Shown: piece by piece, positions 53,610 through 62,016 of the stretch | How the letters are laid out: each line of letters begins with the position of its first letter | How positions within the stretch are numbered: the stretch's first letter is position 1 | The notes under the pieces: generated by a model | What the model was told of the DNA's origin: nothing | Databases searched by the model: none | The model's input: the letters and a program-made list of their open reading frames with translations, nothing else | Source of the DNA: Mesorhizobium sp. M4B.F.Ca.ET.203.01.1.1 | GTDB taxonomy: Bacteria > Pseudomonadota > Alphaproteobacteria > Rhizobiales > Rhizobiaceae | Length of the DNA: 64,000 bases | Direction: 5' to 3' | NCBI RefSeq assembly: GCF_004791025.1 | Contig: NZ_SRUO01000013.1 | Coordinates: forward strand, 120,212 to 184,211 | Made by a program: the position numbers and the translations under genes

Positions 53610-54449
53610 ATGGCCGCCAAAGCGAAATCCTCCGAAAGCCTGCTGCTGCGCTACCTGGTGCTTGGCGCTTGGGCGGTGTTCTGCCTGGCGCCGATCCTGT
53701 GGTTCCTGTCGATCGGACTGCGGCCGAGGACCGAAATCATCGCCGCCCAGCCGATCTATTGGCCGAGCTTCTCGCTCGATGCCTGGGATATGATCTGGAC
53801 CGACTGGCCGATGGGCAACTATCTGCGCAATTCGGTCGTGGCGGTCGGCGGCAGCGTCGTTATCGATCTTCTGCTCGCGATCCCGGCCGCCTATTCGCTC
53901 GCCCGCTATAACTACCGGTTCCGCGAGGACATCGGCTTCTACATCCTGTCGACCCGTATGATGGCGCCGGCCATCGTCGCCATCCCGATCTTCTTCCTGT
54001 TCCGCCAGCTTGGCCTGCTCGACTCGGTCTGGGCGCTGATGCTGGTCTATGCGGCGATCAACCTGTCGCTGGTGACCTGGATCATCCGCTCCTACATGCT
54101 CGACATTCCGCATGAGATCGAGGATGCGGCCCGCACCGATGGCGCGTCCGACCTGCGCATCCTGGTGTCGATCATCGTGCCGATGTGCCTGCCGGGCATC
54201 ATCACCGCTGCGGTGATCGCCGTCATCTTCGCGGTCAACGAGTTCCTCTTCACCCTGCTGATCGCGTCGACCAAGAACGCCTACACGCTGTCCGTGGCGC
54301 TGGCCAATTTCACCGGCGGGTCCGACGGCATCATCTACAACGCGATCGCGCTTGTCGCCTTCCTCGCCTTCGTGCCGATCATGCTTCTGGTCGTGCTGAT
54401 CCAGAAGCACCTGTCGCGAGGCCTGACCATGGGCGCGGTCAAGGGCTGA
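53610..54449 (+). CDS. ABC transporter permease 2 (MalG-like)
   Basis: A 279-residue inner-membrane protein, three bases after permease 1. Six predicted helices beginning with LLLRYLVLGAWAVFCLAPILWFLSIG. EAA motif EIEDAARTDGASDLRILVSI, then VPMCLPGIITAAVI. The MalG-like partner of the heterodimeric channel. Confidence 0.95.
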   Translation: MAAKAKSSESLLLRYLVLGAWAVFCLAPILWFLSIGLRPRTEIIAAQPIYWPSFSLDAWDMIWTDWPMGNYLRNSVVAVGGSVVIDLLLAIPAAYSLARYNYRFREDIGFYILSTRMMAPAIVAIPIFFLFRQLGLLDSVWALMLVYAAINLSLVTWIIRSYMLDIPHEIEDAARTDGASDLRILVSIIVPMCLPGIITAAVIAVIFAVNEFLFTLLIASTKNAYTLSVALANFTGGSDGIIYNAIALVAFLAFVPIMLLVVLIQKHLSRGLTMGAVKG

Positions 54450-54508
54450 GATTTCGCGCCGGCCCAAAGGGCTCCGGCGCGGCCAAAGAAAGAACCGGAA
54501 AGACGAAC

Positions 54509-55567
54509 ATGGCTCAGATTCAGCTCAAGAAGGTAACCAAGGGGTGGGGATCGGTCGTCGGCGTGGACAATGTCGACCTCGATATACGCGACGAGGAGTT
54601 CATGGTCTTCCTCGGGCCGTCGGGGTGCGGCAAGACCACGACGATGCGTATGATCGCCGGCCTCAACGATTTGAGCTCGGGCGAAATCTGGATCGACGGC
54701 GAACTGGTCAACGAGTTCGATCCACGCGACCGCGACGTGGCGATGGTGTTCCAGAGCTACGCGCTCTATCCGAACATGACCGTCTACGAAAACATCCGCT
54801 TTCCGCTCAGGATGCGCGGCATCCCGAAGGCCGAGCATGACGCGCGGGTGCGCCGGGCCGCCGACATGGTCGAACTCGGAGCCTACCTCGACCGCAAGCC
54901 GGGCGCGCTGTCGGGCGGACAGCGGCAGCGCGCGGCCCTTGCCCGCGCCATTGTCAGGCAGCCGCGCGTGTTCCTGATGGACGAGCCGCTGTCCAACCTC
55001 GACGCCAAGCTGCGCAACGCGATGCGGGTGCAACTGAAACATGTCCAGCGCCAGCTGAAGATCACCACCATCTACGTCACCCACGACCAGGTGGAGGCGA
55101 TGACGCTCGCCGACAGGATCGTCATCATGGACAAGGGGCGCATCCAGCAGCTTGGAACGCCCGACGAGATCTACAGCAATCCCAACAACACCTTCGTCGC
55201 CGGCTTCATCGGCTCGCCGCCCATGAACCTGATCAAGGGCGAGGTGCGCGGCAAGCGGTTTTCCGCTCCGGGGGTCGAGGTCGCCGGCATCAACCTGCCG
55301 GACAGCCGGGCCGTCATTCTCGGCGTGCGGCCCGAGGACGCGAAAGTGGCGACCGGCACGGCCGCTCATCTCAAGGGGCAGCTCTACGGGCTCGAGCCGA
55401 CCGGCGACCAGACCTTCCTTTCGGTTCGCACCGATGCGATGGTCGTCGAGGTGAAGGCGGACCGGGATTTCCGGCAGCCGCTCGACACCTCGATCGCCAT
55501 TGAGCTCGACCCCGAGCGGCTTTATTTCTTCGACGCGGAATCGGGCCAGCGCATCCGCCTCAACTGA
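54509..55567 (+). CDS. ABC transporter ATPase (MalK/UgpC-like)
   Basis: A 352-residue ATPase from ATG 54509. Walker A GPSGCGKT (36-43), signature LSGGQRQR (134-141), Walker B VFLMDEP (154-160), H-loop VTHDQVEAMTLADR. The C-terminal ~110 residues form a TOBE-type regulatory domain (FIGSPPMNLIKGEVRGKRFSAPG, VILGVRPEDAKV). Typical length for the MalK group. It lies 59 bases after permease 2 and energises the importer. Confidence 0.96.
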   Translation: MAQIQLKKVTKGWGSVVGVDNVDLDIRDEEFMVFLGPSGCGKTTTMRMIAGLNDLSSGEIWIDGELVNEFDPRDRDVAMVFQSYALYPNMTVYENIRFPLRMRGIPKAEHDARVRRAADMVELGAYLDRKPGALSGGQRQRAALARAIVRQPRVFLMDEPLSNLDAKLRNAMRVQLKHVQRQLKITTIYVTHDQVEAMTLADRIVIMDKGRIQQLGTPDEIYSNPNNTFVAGFIGSPPMNLIKGEVRGKRFSAPGVEVAGINLPDSRAVILGVRPEDAKVATGTAAHLKGQLYGLEPTGDQTFLSVRTDAMVVEVKADRDFRQPLDTSIAIELDPERLYFFDAESGQRIRLN

Positions 55568-55578
55568 CGGGAACCACC

Positions 55579-56538
55579 GTGCTCTACGACTACGCCTCAA
55601 TCGGCTTCTTCACCTTCGATTGCCTCGGGCGGCCGGTGCGCCGCATTCCGGGTCCGACCGAATTCGATTTCCTCGAGGAGATCACCATCGCCGTTTCCGG
55701 CGCCGCCGGGGCGGCGGCGATCGTGGCGGCGAAATACGGAATGAAGGTGCTCGGCGTCGGCGGCGTCGGCGCCGACGACATGGGCGACTGGGTGCTTGGC
55801 CGGCTCAACCGCTACGGCGTCGACACCAGCATGATGCAGCGCATCGACGGTGTCGGCACCTCGTCGAGCATCGTCGCGGTCCAGGACAACGGCCAGCGGC
55901 CGGCCATGCACATGAAGGGCGCGACCGGCTTCTTCGAAGTCACGCCGGACCAGTTCGACCGGGTGCTCGATGCGTCGTTCGTGCATGTCGGCGGCGCGGG
56001 CCTGATGGATCGCATGGATGGCGAGCCGACCGTCGACCTCCTGGCGCGCGCCAAGAAGCGCGGCTGCGTGACCACGCTCGACGTCGCTTCCGCGAGGCAT
56101 GAGGACATGTCGATGATCGCAAGGCTGTTGCCGCATGTCGACTATTTCCTGCCCTCGGTCGAGGAGGCGCGGCTACTGTCCGGTCTCACCGACACGCAGG
56201 ACGTGGCGCGCTTCATGCTCGATCGCGGCGTGGGCTGCTGCATCCTGACGCTTGGCGAACACGGCGCCTACTATCACCATGCCGACGGCACGCGCTTCCA
56301 TATCCCGGCCTTCGAGGTCGATGTGGTCTGCACCTGCGGCTGCGGCGATGCTTTCAACGCCGGCTTCGCGGCGGGCCTGCACCGCGGGCTCGACGCGGAA
56401 AGCGCGGTCACGCTGGCGCAGGCGACCTCGGCGCTGAACGCAACCGGGCTCGGCAGCCAGGCCGGAGTGGTGTCGTTCGAGCACACGATGGACTTCGCGC
56501 GGCGCACGAGGAAGAAGACCAATACGCTCGCCGCCTGA
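55579..56538 (+). CDS. PfkB-family carbohydrate kinase
   Basis: A 319-residue ribokinase-fold kinase starting at GTG 55579, 11 bases after the ATPase stop. N-terminal GAAGAAAIVAAKYGMKVLGVGGVGADDMGDWVLGRL is the sugar-side PfkB motif. The C-terminal anion-hole motif is CTCGCGDAFNAGFAAGL with catalytic Asp257; the usual TTGAGDAF has Cys in place of the two conserved small residues. It probably phosphorylates the imported carbohydrate or a derivative. Close co-directional packing puts it in the ABC operon. Confidence 0.93.
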   Translation: MLYDYASIGFFTFDCLGRPVRRIPGPTEFDFLEEITIAVSGAAGAAAIVAAKYGMKVLGVGGVGADDMGDWVLGRLNRYGVDTSMMQRIDGVGTSSSIVAVQDNGQRPAMHMKGATGFFEVTPDQFDRVLDASFVHVGGAGLMDRMDGEPTVDLLARAKKRGCVTTLDVASARHEDMSMIARLLPHVDYFLPSVEEARLLSGLTDTQDVARFMLDRGVGCCILTLGEHGAYYHHADGTRFHIPAFEVDVVCTCGCGDAFNAGFAAGLHRGLDAESAVTLAQATSALNATGLGSQAGVVSFEHTMDFARRTRKKTNTLAA

Positions 56539-56550
56539 GGCGCGGCTCGG

Positions 56551-56573
56551 GCGCCGGCCGTGCCGTCCGGCGC
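56551..56573. terminator. Convergent hairpin between pfkB-type kinase and SorC-type regulator
   Basis: GCGCCGG (56551-56557) pairs with CCGGCGC (56567-56573) around a 9-base loop in the 36 bases between the two convergent stop codons. Position suggests a bidirectional terminator, but there is no T-run on either side. Confidence 0.4.
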
Positions 56574-56574
56574 T

Positions 56575-57621
56575 CTATGCCTTCTTCCGCGATCCGTTCA
56601 GCCGCGTCTTTTCGATCATGCTCGCCGCGGTGACCTCGTCGGTGATGAAAACCGTCGGGTTGACCAGTTTCATCGCCCCGATCAGGGCGCCCACTTTCTC
56701 CGGCCCGCCGGATGCGAGCAGCCGGATCGGCGCCCGGCGCAGCCGGTCGAGGCCGACCGACATGACGCGGTCGTTGATCTCGTGATCGATGAGGTTGCCG
56801 CGCTCGTCGAAGAAGTGGAACAAAAGGTCGCCTATCGCGCCGGCCGCAACCAGCGAGTCGTGCTGGGCATCGGTCAGGTAGCCGACCTGGTACGAGGTGG
56901 CGGTCGACGTGGTTCCGCCGACGCTGAGAAGCACGGCGTCAAGATCCTCGGCCATTTCGAAGATGGTGTTGAGGCCGCAGCGCTCGATCAGGGTGCGCTT
57001 CGTCTCGACGCTGTCGACGATCGCCGGCGCCGGCACCAGGAAGCCCTCACCCTGGAAGAGCTCGGCCAGCTGCCAGGCGAACTCGGCCGGATTGAAGCGG
57101 CGCGCCTGGATGATGCCGCCGAGCAGCGAGTAGACGCGGAAGCCGGTGAGCGACTGGCCCTTGATGAAGGGCAAGGTGTTGTAGAGGGTCCGTCCCCAGC
57201 CGACGCCGACGCGCATGTTCGATGTTGCGATCTGCGAGATATAGTCGCCCGCCGCGGCGCTGATGACGGGCACCGGATCGGCTTGCGGGCCGGACAGCGG
57301 CGCCACGATCGCCTTCTGGATGTCGAACAGTTCCTCGAGGCCGCGCTCCAGCTCGGTCGTGTCGGCGACCTTGGCGTTGATCGTGATCTTGATTTCGTTG
57401 CGGGCGCGGGCATCGGCCAGAAGCCTGACGACGGTCACCCGGCCGACATTGAGGATGGCCGCGATTTCGCTCTGGGTGAGCTGCTCGACATAGTACATCC
57501 ATGCGGTCCGGATGCGGACGCGGTCGGCCTGACTCGAGCCGCGGACATTCTCGCCAAACGGCATCTCGGGATCTTTCGAGCCCCGTTTCCTCTGGCGCAT
57601 GGTCCCCTTGGCTCCCGTCAT
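56575..57621 (-). CDS. SorC/DeoR-type sugar-binding transcriptional regulator
   Basis: A 348-residue regulator. A helix-turn-helix lies at ~48-72 (QLTQSEIAAILNVGRVTVVRLLADA), then a SorC sugar-binding domain from ~85 to the end (RVGVGWGRTLYNTL, VYSLLGGIIQAR, AILLSVGG-like AVLLSVGGTTSTATSYQVGYL, GDLLFHFFDERG). Such regulators sense a phosphorylated sugar and repress or activate a local catabolic operon. Two starts are possible (57621, or 57600 with AAGGGG upstream). Convergent to the ABC/kinase operon; its likely operators are the three inverted repeats described here. Confidence 0.93.
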   Translation of the reverse strand: MTGAKGTMRQRKRGSKDPEMPFGENVRGSSQADRVRIRTAWMYYVEQLTQSEIAAILNVGRVTVVRLLADARARNEIKITINAKVADTTELERGLEELFDIQKAIVAPLSGPQADPVPVISAAAGDYISQIATSNMRVGVGWGRTLYNTLPFIKGQSLTGFRVYSLLGGIIQARRFNPAEFAWQLAELFQGEGFLVPAPAIVDSVETKRTLIERCGLNTIFEMAEDLDAVLLSVGGTTSTATSYQVGYLTDAQHDSLVAAGAIGDLLFHFFDERGNLIDHEINDRVMSVGLDRLRRAPIRLLASGGPEKVGALIGAMKLVNPTVFITDEVTAASMIEKTRLNGSRKKA

Positions 57622-57716
57622 TCCAGCCCACCTGTCACAGCCGGAACACAGGATGCGCGGATGACGATGTCATAGCTTTGCAGCCCATAATTGTCTATCT
57701 TTGCAAGGAGTAACGA

Positions 57717-58535
57717 TTGGCAGTCAAAGGGACCCAGGTGATGGCGCCGTTTTTGCCGGAGGAACTGCGGACCAAAGTGAAGGAGCGCTTGCGCGACGCC
57801 CGGTTCGTGGCGCGCGAAATGCGTGCGACCACCCGCAAGGGGCAGGACGACCAGTCGCCGGAACGGAGCGACCGCGCCGCCGGCCCGGCCGGGCTGGTGA
57901 CGGCGATCGCCGACTTCTCCGACAGCGCGCTTTCGGCATTGGAATCTGTCGCCATTGGGCTGCTCTCTTCCGACCCCAAGGCGCATTTCGGCAGCGCGTC
58001 CGCCTATCCGCTCGGCCGTTACTTCGACACCGAGAATGCGACCTCCCAGGCGCTGTTCGCGCGCGACTGCTATTTCGCCGCCAAGCAGATCCTGTTGGCG
58101 AAAGGGGTCGCCAATCCGCGGCTGAGCGAGGAACTGTTCGGCGAAGCCCATCGCCTCGCGGCCAGAACCGAGCAGCCGGCCCCGGCTGGCCGATCGAAAG
58201 GCGCCGACGATGCCTCGCTCGACGACATTGCCCTACAGGCGGCCGCCATGGCCCATGCCATTCTTCGCGCCCGTCCGGTCGAGTCGCCGCGATACATCGA
58301 TGACGCGGCCAACGGCCGGATGCTGGACACTGGCATATATGTCGCGGCGGCACTCGCCTTGGCCACCGCTGTCGCCAGCTATAGCGCCGACGTCACGGCG
58401 GATGACGATATCTATGTGGGCGTCTGCGCTGCGGTCGACGCGCGCTACGTGCTGTTCAGCAAGGCGCTGGCAAGCCAGGATCGGCCTGGAGACCTGGCGC
58501 GAGTCTTTGCCGATCTGATCCCGCATCTTCCGTAG
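57717..58535 (+). CDS. Uncharacterised alpha-helical protein (272 aa)
   Basis: A 272-residue protein. AAGGAG ends six bases before TTG 57717, favouring that start; ATG 57741 is an alternative. It starts with a basic helical segment (EELRTKVKERLRDARFVAREM), has no signal peptide, and is Ala-rich with a conserved-looking centre (SAYPLGRYFDTENATSQALFARDCYFAAKQILL) and a C-terminal DDDIYVGVCAAVDARYVLFSKAL. I recognise no family. It is divergent from the SorC-type regulator with 95 bases between them. Confidence 0.68.
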   Translation: MAVKGTQVMAPFLPEELRTKVKERLRDARFVAREMRATTRKGQDDQSPERSDRAAGPAGLVTAIADFSDSALSALESVAIGLLSSDPKAHFGSASAYPLGRYFDTENATSQALFARDCYFAAKQILLAKGVANPRLSEELFGEAHRLAARTEQPAPAGRSKGADDASLDDIALQAAAMAHAILRARPVESPRYIDDAANGRMLDTGIYVAAALALATAVASYSADVTADDDIYVGVCAAVDARYVLFSKALASQDRPGDLARVFADLIPHLP

Positions 58536-58573
58536 CGGGTCGTTCGCGAGAGGTTGTCGCGAAATCGGCGGGG

Positions 58574-58609
58574 ATGAACCTTTGCATTTTTTGTGCAACA
58601 GATGTACAT
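58574..58609. promoter_or_regulatory. Operator-like inverted repeat, site B
   Basis: ATGAACCT (58574-58581), 20 bases, ATGTACAT (58602-58609). It aligns without gaps to site A over ~40 bases, sharing ATGAAC, TTTG after the left arm, and GATGT-A/T-CATG at the right arm. It lies 53 bases before the start at 58663. Confidence 0.55.
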
Positions 58610-58662
58610 GTTGATGCCCTGTCGCGGTTGGGTATCGCGGGCGCCTCAGTTGGAACTGGACA

Positions 58663-59313
58663 ATGGATCTGACACCCAAGGACAAATTGTCCTCGATACC
58701 GGACCTGCGGCACCGGCTCCGCCAATTGCGGTGGTTTTCCAAGGCCTTCCGGAACAATGCGGAACTGGTGAAGGAGCACTTTGGGTTCTCTTACCGGATC
58801 GACGACAAGCTGTTGAACCAGGTCTTCTTCGACTGGCTGGCGGCGATCGACGAGCAGGACGATTCGGCAGCGATCGACCGGGCCGACTACATCGTCTTCG
58901 TGGCGGGGCTAGCCCTGCGCGAGCTGATCCGGACCAAGCCAGCGGTGATGGTTTCGGATGCCGGGACGAGCGAGGCGGATGACAAGGCCACGCTCGAGAT
59001 TGCGCGGTTCTGGCCGGAAGGCTTTCTCTATACGAATTTCTGCGTCTGCGGCATTGCCGCGGTCCAGGAACAGGAGTTCGGGCAATCCCGCGATCTCGAA
59101 AAGGCCGCCTCCGATCTGCGCGTCTGGTGGTCCTATCGGGAAAACGCCGAGGAGGATCCGAACATGTCGATCGCCTTCCTCGACCAGTTCGTCGGCCTGG
59201 AACCGAACTGGCTGTTCCCGGCGATGGCGCAGGAGAGGGCAGCGATCAAGAAGGCTCTGGCCGCTCCCCGCGAAACGGCGCTCGACCGCCTGCCTCCGGC
59301 AGCGACGAGATAG
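58663..59313 (+). CDS. Uncharacterised protein (216 aa) downstream of operator site B
   Basis: A 216-residue soluble protein: basic N-terminus (LRHRLRQLRWFSKAFRNNAELVKEHFGFSYRID), mid region DRADYIVFVAGLALRELIRTKPAVM, then Trp-rich helical C-terminal half (RFWPEGFLYTNFCVCGIAAVQEQEF, DLRVWWSYREN). No signal peptide or known motif. The ribosome site is weak. Its position behind a site matching those of the ABC and dehydrogenase operons suggests it belongs to the same regulon. Confidence 0.66.
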   Translation: MDLTPKDKLSSIPDLRHRLRQLRWFSKAFRNNAELVKEHFGFSYRIDDKLLNQVFFDWLAAIDEQDDSAAIDRADYIVFVAGLALRELIRTKPAVMVSDAGTSEADDKATLEIARFWPEGFLYTNFCVCGIAAVQEQEFGQSRDLEKAASDLRVWWSYRENAEEDPNMSIAFLDQFVGLEPNWLFPAMAQERAAIKKALAAPRETALDRLPPAATR

Positions 59314-59438
59314 GCTACGGCGCGCCGAGTCCGTTCTTGCGTTTTCCGCTGCGGCGGTCTGTCGGCGCTCCGGTCCAGGGAGCAGGTTCAGCCCAATCGG
59401 CCTACGGGCCGGGCTTGTCGCCCTACGGCCCGGCGATG

Positions 59439-59462
59439 CGTTCGGGCAATCACGCCCGAGCG
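59439..59462 (+). terminator. Possible hairpin terminator after the 216-aa gene
   Basis: CGTTCGGGC pairs with GCCCGAGCG around AATCAC. A loose T-containing stretch (GATTTT at ~59471) follows but is not contiguous, so termination is uncertain. Confidence 0.35.
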
Positions 59463-59583
59463 ATTCGATCTGATTTTCAGGCGAGGGCAACCGGTCCTCG
59501 GGCCGGAAAGCAGCAAAGCCCTCGCGAAGTGCGTGACCTCTCATCCGGCAGGCAATTCCTGCTGCGGATTTTGCCGCAAAGAT

Positions 59584-59619
59584 TTGTACATTCGTCTTGA
59601 TATGGAGACAGATGTTCAG
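59584..59619. promoter_or_regulatory. Operator-like inverted repeat, site C (dehydrogenase operon)
   Basis: TTGTACAT (59584-59591), 20 bases, ATGTTCAG (59612-59619). It has the same arm spacing as sites A and B; the left arm matches ATGAACAT at 6 of 8 and the right arm ATGTTCAT at 7 of 8. It lies 43 bases before the start at 59663. Confidence 0.52.
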
Positions 59620-59662
59620 TATTTGTCAGCCGGAGGCAAGACGCCCCTGGGAGGATATAGCA

Positions 59663-60985
59663 ATGACCATCAACGTCGCGCCGACCGGCCTTGCGCGCGA
59701 TCTTTCCGAGCGGGCGAAGTCCGGCAAGCCGATCCGCATCGGGCTGATCGGTTCAGGCGAGATGGGCACCGACATCGTGACCAGGGTCGCCCACATGACC
59801 GGCATCGAGATCGGCGCGATCTCGGAACTCAACCTTCCGGCGGCGGCCAAGGCGGTCGATATCGCCTTTCAGGAGAGCGGCCATTCGCGCGAGGTCTCAA
59901 GCGTCGCGGCGATGAGCACGGCGATCGAGGCCGGCAAGGTCGCGGTCACCGGCGATGCCGACCTCGTCATCAACAACGAGCTGATCGATGTGGTGATCGA
60001 CGCCACCGGCGTTCCGGCGGTCGGCGCCGAATACGGCCTGCGGGCGATGGAGCACGGCAAGCATCTGGTGATGATGAATGTCGAGGCGGACGTGACCATC
60101 GGCGCCTATCTGAAGAGCGAGGCCGACAGGCTGGGCGTCACCTATTCGCTCGGCGCCGGCGACGAGCCGTCCTCCTGCATGGAACTGATCGAGTTCGTTT
60201 CGGCGATGGGCCATCCGATCGTCGCCGCCGGCAAGGGCAAGAACAACCCGCTCAACATCGACGCCGTCCCGCATGACTATGCCGAGGAGGCCGCGCGCCG
60301 CCACATGAATGTGCGCATGCTGGTGGAATTCGTCGACGGCTCCAAGACGATGGTCGAGATGGCGGCGATCGCCAATGCCACCGGACTGGTGCCCGACAGG
60401 CCCGGCATGCACGGGCCCGCTGCGACGCTTGGCGAATTGTCGAAGGTGCTGGTGCCGCAGAAGGATGGCGGCGTGCTGTCGAAGGTCGGCGTCGTCGACT
60501 ATTCGATCGGCAAGGGCGTCGCGCCGGGTGTCTTCGTCGTCGCCGACATGTCGCATCCGCGCATCTCGGAGCGCATGGAGGACCTGAAGATGGGCAAGGG
60601 CCCATATTTCACCTTTCATCGACCGTATCACCTGACCTCGCTCGAAGTGCCGCTGACCTGCGCGCGCGTCGTCCTCTACGGCAAGGCCGACATGGTGCCG
60701 CTGGCAAAGCCGGTGGCGGAGGTCTGCGCGGTCGCCAAGAAGGACATGCAGCCGGGCGAACGGCTCGATGCGATCGGCGAGTATTGCTACCGCGCCTGGA
60801 TCATGACCGCGCCGGAGGCGAAGGCGGCCGGAGCCGTTCCCTGCGGCCTGCTGCAAGGCGCCTCGGTGACATCGCCGATCAGGAAGGGCGATCTCATCAC
60901 CTATGCCAATGCGGCGTCCGCGCCGGGTTCAAGGATCGCGGAGCTCAGGGCGCGACAGGACCAGCTGGTCTACGGGAGGGCATGA
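59663..60985 (+). CDS. SAF-domain NAD(P)-dependent oxidoreductase (homoserine-dehydrogenase-like, COG4091 type)
   Basis: A 440-residue protein from ATG 59663 (GGGAGG eight bases upstream). N-terminal Rossmann fold with GSGEMG (residues 30-35) after IRIGLI; a homoserine-dehydrogenase-like core follows (VVIDATGVPAVGAEYGLRAMEHGKHLVMMNVEADV). The C-terminal ~100 residues are a SAF-like domain (ARVVLYGKADMVPLAKPV, VTSPIRKGDLITYANA). It is not a biosynthetic homoserine dehydrogenase; the specific reaction is unknown. Head of the operon with the E1/E2 dehydrogenase genes, which places it in the same catabolic route. Confidence 0.88.
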   Translation: MTINVAPTGLARDLSERAKSGKPIRIGLIGSGEMGTDIVTRVAHMTGIEIGAISELNLPAAAKAVDIAFQESGHSREVSSVAAMSTAIEAGKVAVTGDADLVINNELIDVVIDATGVPAVGAEYGLRAMEHGKHLVMMNVEADVTIGAYLKSEADRLGVTYSLGAGDEPSSCMELIEFVSAMGHPIVAAGKGKNNPLNIDAVPHDYAEEAARRHMNVRMLVEFVDGSKTMVEMAAIANATGLVPDRPGMHGPAATLGELSKVLVPQKDGGVLSKVGVVDYSIGKGVAPGVFVVADMSHPRISERMEDLKMGKGPYFTFHRPYHLTSLEVPLTCARVVLYGKADMVPLAKPVAEVCAVAKKDMQPGERLDAIGEYCYRAWIMTAPEAKAAGAVPCGLLQGASVTSPIRKGDLITYANAASAPGSRIAELRARQDQLVYGRA

Positions 60986-60987
60986 CG

Positions 60988-62016
60988 ATGGCCAGGAAAG
61001 CCGTGCTGGAAAAGGCCGCGCCCACCAATCTGCCCTTTGCCTACCGGCACTACGACGCCGGCCAGCTCAGGGAAGTGCTGCGCAAGATGTACCTCATCCG
61101 CCGCTTCGAGGAGGGCGCTGAGGACTGTTACATGCGCGGCCTGATCCACGGCACCATGCACCTGTCGATCGGGCAGGAAGCAAGCGCGATGGGCATCTGC
61201 ATGCCGCTTGCCGAGGACGACCAGATCACCTCGACCCATCGCGGCCACGGCCACTGCATCGCCAAGGGCGCCGAGGTCAGAAAGATGTTCGCGGAGTTCT
61301 TCGGCAAGACCACCGGCTACTGCAAAGGGCGCGGCGGCTCGATGCACATCGCCGATGTCGCTAAGGGCAATCTCGGCGCCAACGGCATCGTCGCCGGCGG
61401 CATCCCGATCGCGGTCGGCGCGGCGCTTTCCGCCAAACGGCTGAAGACCGGCAAGGTGGTGGTCTCGTTCTTCGGCGACGGCGCCAACAATGAGGGCGCC
61501 TTCCACGAGGCGCTGAACATGGCGTCGATCTGGAAGCTGCCGGTGGTGTTCGTCTGCGAGAACAATGGCTACGGCATGTCGACATCGACCGCCCGCTCGA
61601 CCGCCGTCAGGAACATCGCCGACAGGGCGGCGGCCTATTCGATGCCCGGCGTCATCGTCAACGGCAACAGCTTCACCGAAGTCGCGGAGGCCGCGCATGC
61701 CGCCATCGAGCGCGCCCGGACAGGCGAGGGACCGACGCTGATCGAATCCAAGACCTACCGCTATCGCGGCCACTCCAAGAGCGACCGCAACCGCTACCGC
61801 AGCAAGGAGGAGATCGAGGACTGGATGTCGAACCGCGATCCGATCACGCTGTTCGAGGCTGAACTGAAGGAATTCGGCATCATCGACGACAGCGGCATCG
61901 AAGCGGTGCGCGAAGCTGTCAGACAGGAGATCACCGAGGCCATCGAATTCGCCAAGGCGAGCCCCGCTCCGGACATCGGCGATCTTCAGAACTACGTCTA
62001 TACGGAGCTGGCGTGA
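60988..62016 (+). CDS. 2-oxo acid/acetoin dehydrogenase E1 alpha subunit
   Basis: A 342-residue TPP-dependent subunit. ATG 60988 is preferred, with GGGAGGG seven bases upstream; an ATG at 60982 overlaps the previous stop (ATGA). TPP motif GDGANNEGAFHEALNM with the closing ENN at 191-193. Other landmarks: LIRRFEEGAEDCYMRGLIHGTMHLSIGQEA and THRGHGHCIAKG (the active-site loop). Length and motifs fit acetoin dehydrogenase AcoA or PDH E1 alpha; sequence alone does not decide between them. Confidence 0.94.
   Translation: MARKAVLEKAAPTNLPFAYRHYDAGQLREVLRKMYLIRRFEEGAEDCYMRGLIHGTMHLSIGQEASAMGICMPLAEDDQITSTHRGHGHCIAKGAEVRKMFAEFFGKTTGYCKGRGGSMHIADVAKGNLGANGIVAGGIPIAVGAALSAKRLKTGKVVVSFFGDGANNEGAFHEALNMASIWKLPVVFVCENNGYGMSTSTARSTAVRNIADRAAAYSMPGVIVNGNSFTEVAEAAHAAIERARTGEGPTLIESKTYRYRGHSKSDRNRYRSKEEIEDWMSNRDPITLFEAELKEFGIIDDSGIEAVREAVRQEITEAIEFAKASPAPDIGDLQNYVYTELA

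Larger units (their letters stand above)
59314..59662 (+). promoter_or_regulatory. 349-base upstream region of the dehydrogenase operon
   Basis: No gene recognised. It holds a 9-bp stem (59439-59447 with 59454-59462, one G-T pair), perhaps the end of the upstream transcript, and the inverted repeat at 59584-59619. GGGAGG at 59649-59654 is the ribosome site for the start at 59663. Confidence 0.5.

Noticed and set aside
51105..54467. A 1120-codon minus-strand open frame over the ABC transporter genes
   Set aside because: Antisense to four convincing genes; strings of Asp, His, Gly and Arg without domains.
57622..57716. A fourth operator-like site between the SorC regulator and the 272-aa gene
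   Set aside because: GGAACAC and ATGTCAT are present but arm identity is poor and spacing does not match the 20-base rule.
59663..60985. Biosynthetic homoserine dehydrogenase or flagellar FlgA-like protein
   Set aside because: The Rossmann core lacks the ACT domain of biosynthetic enzymes, and the SAF domain alone is what invites FlgA-type labels; operon context is catabolic.
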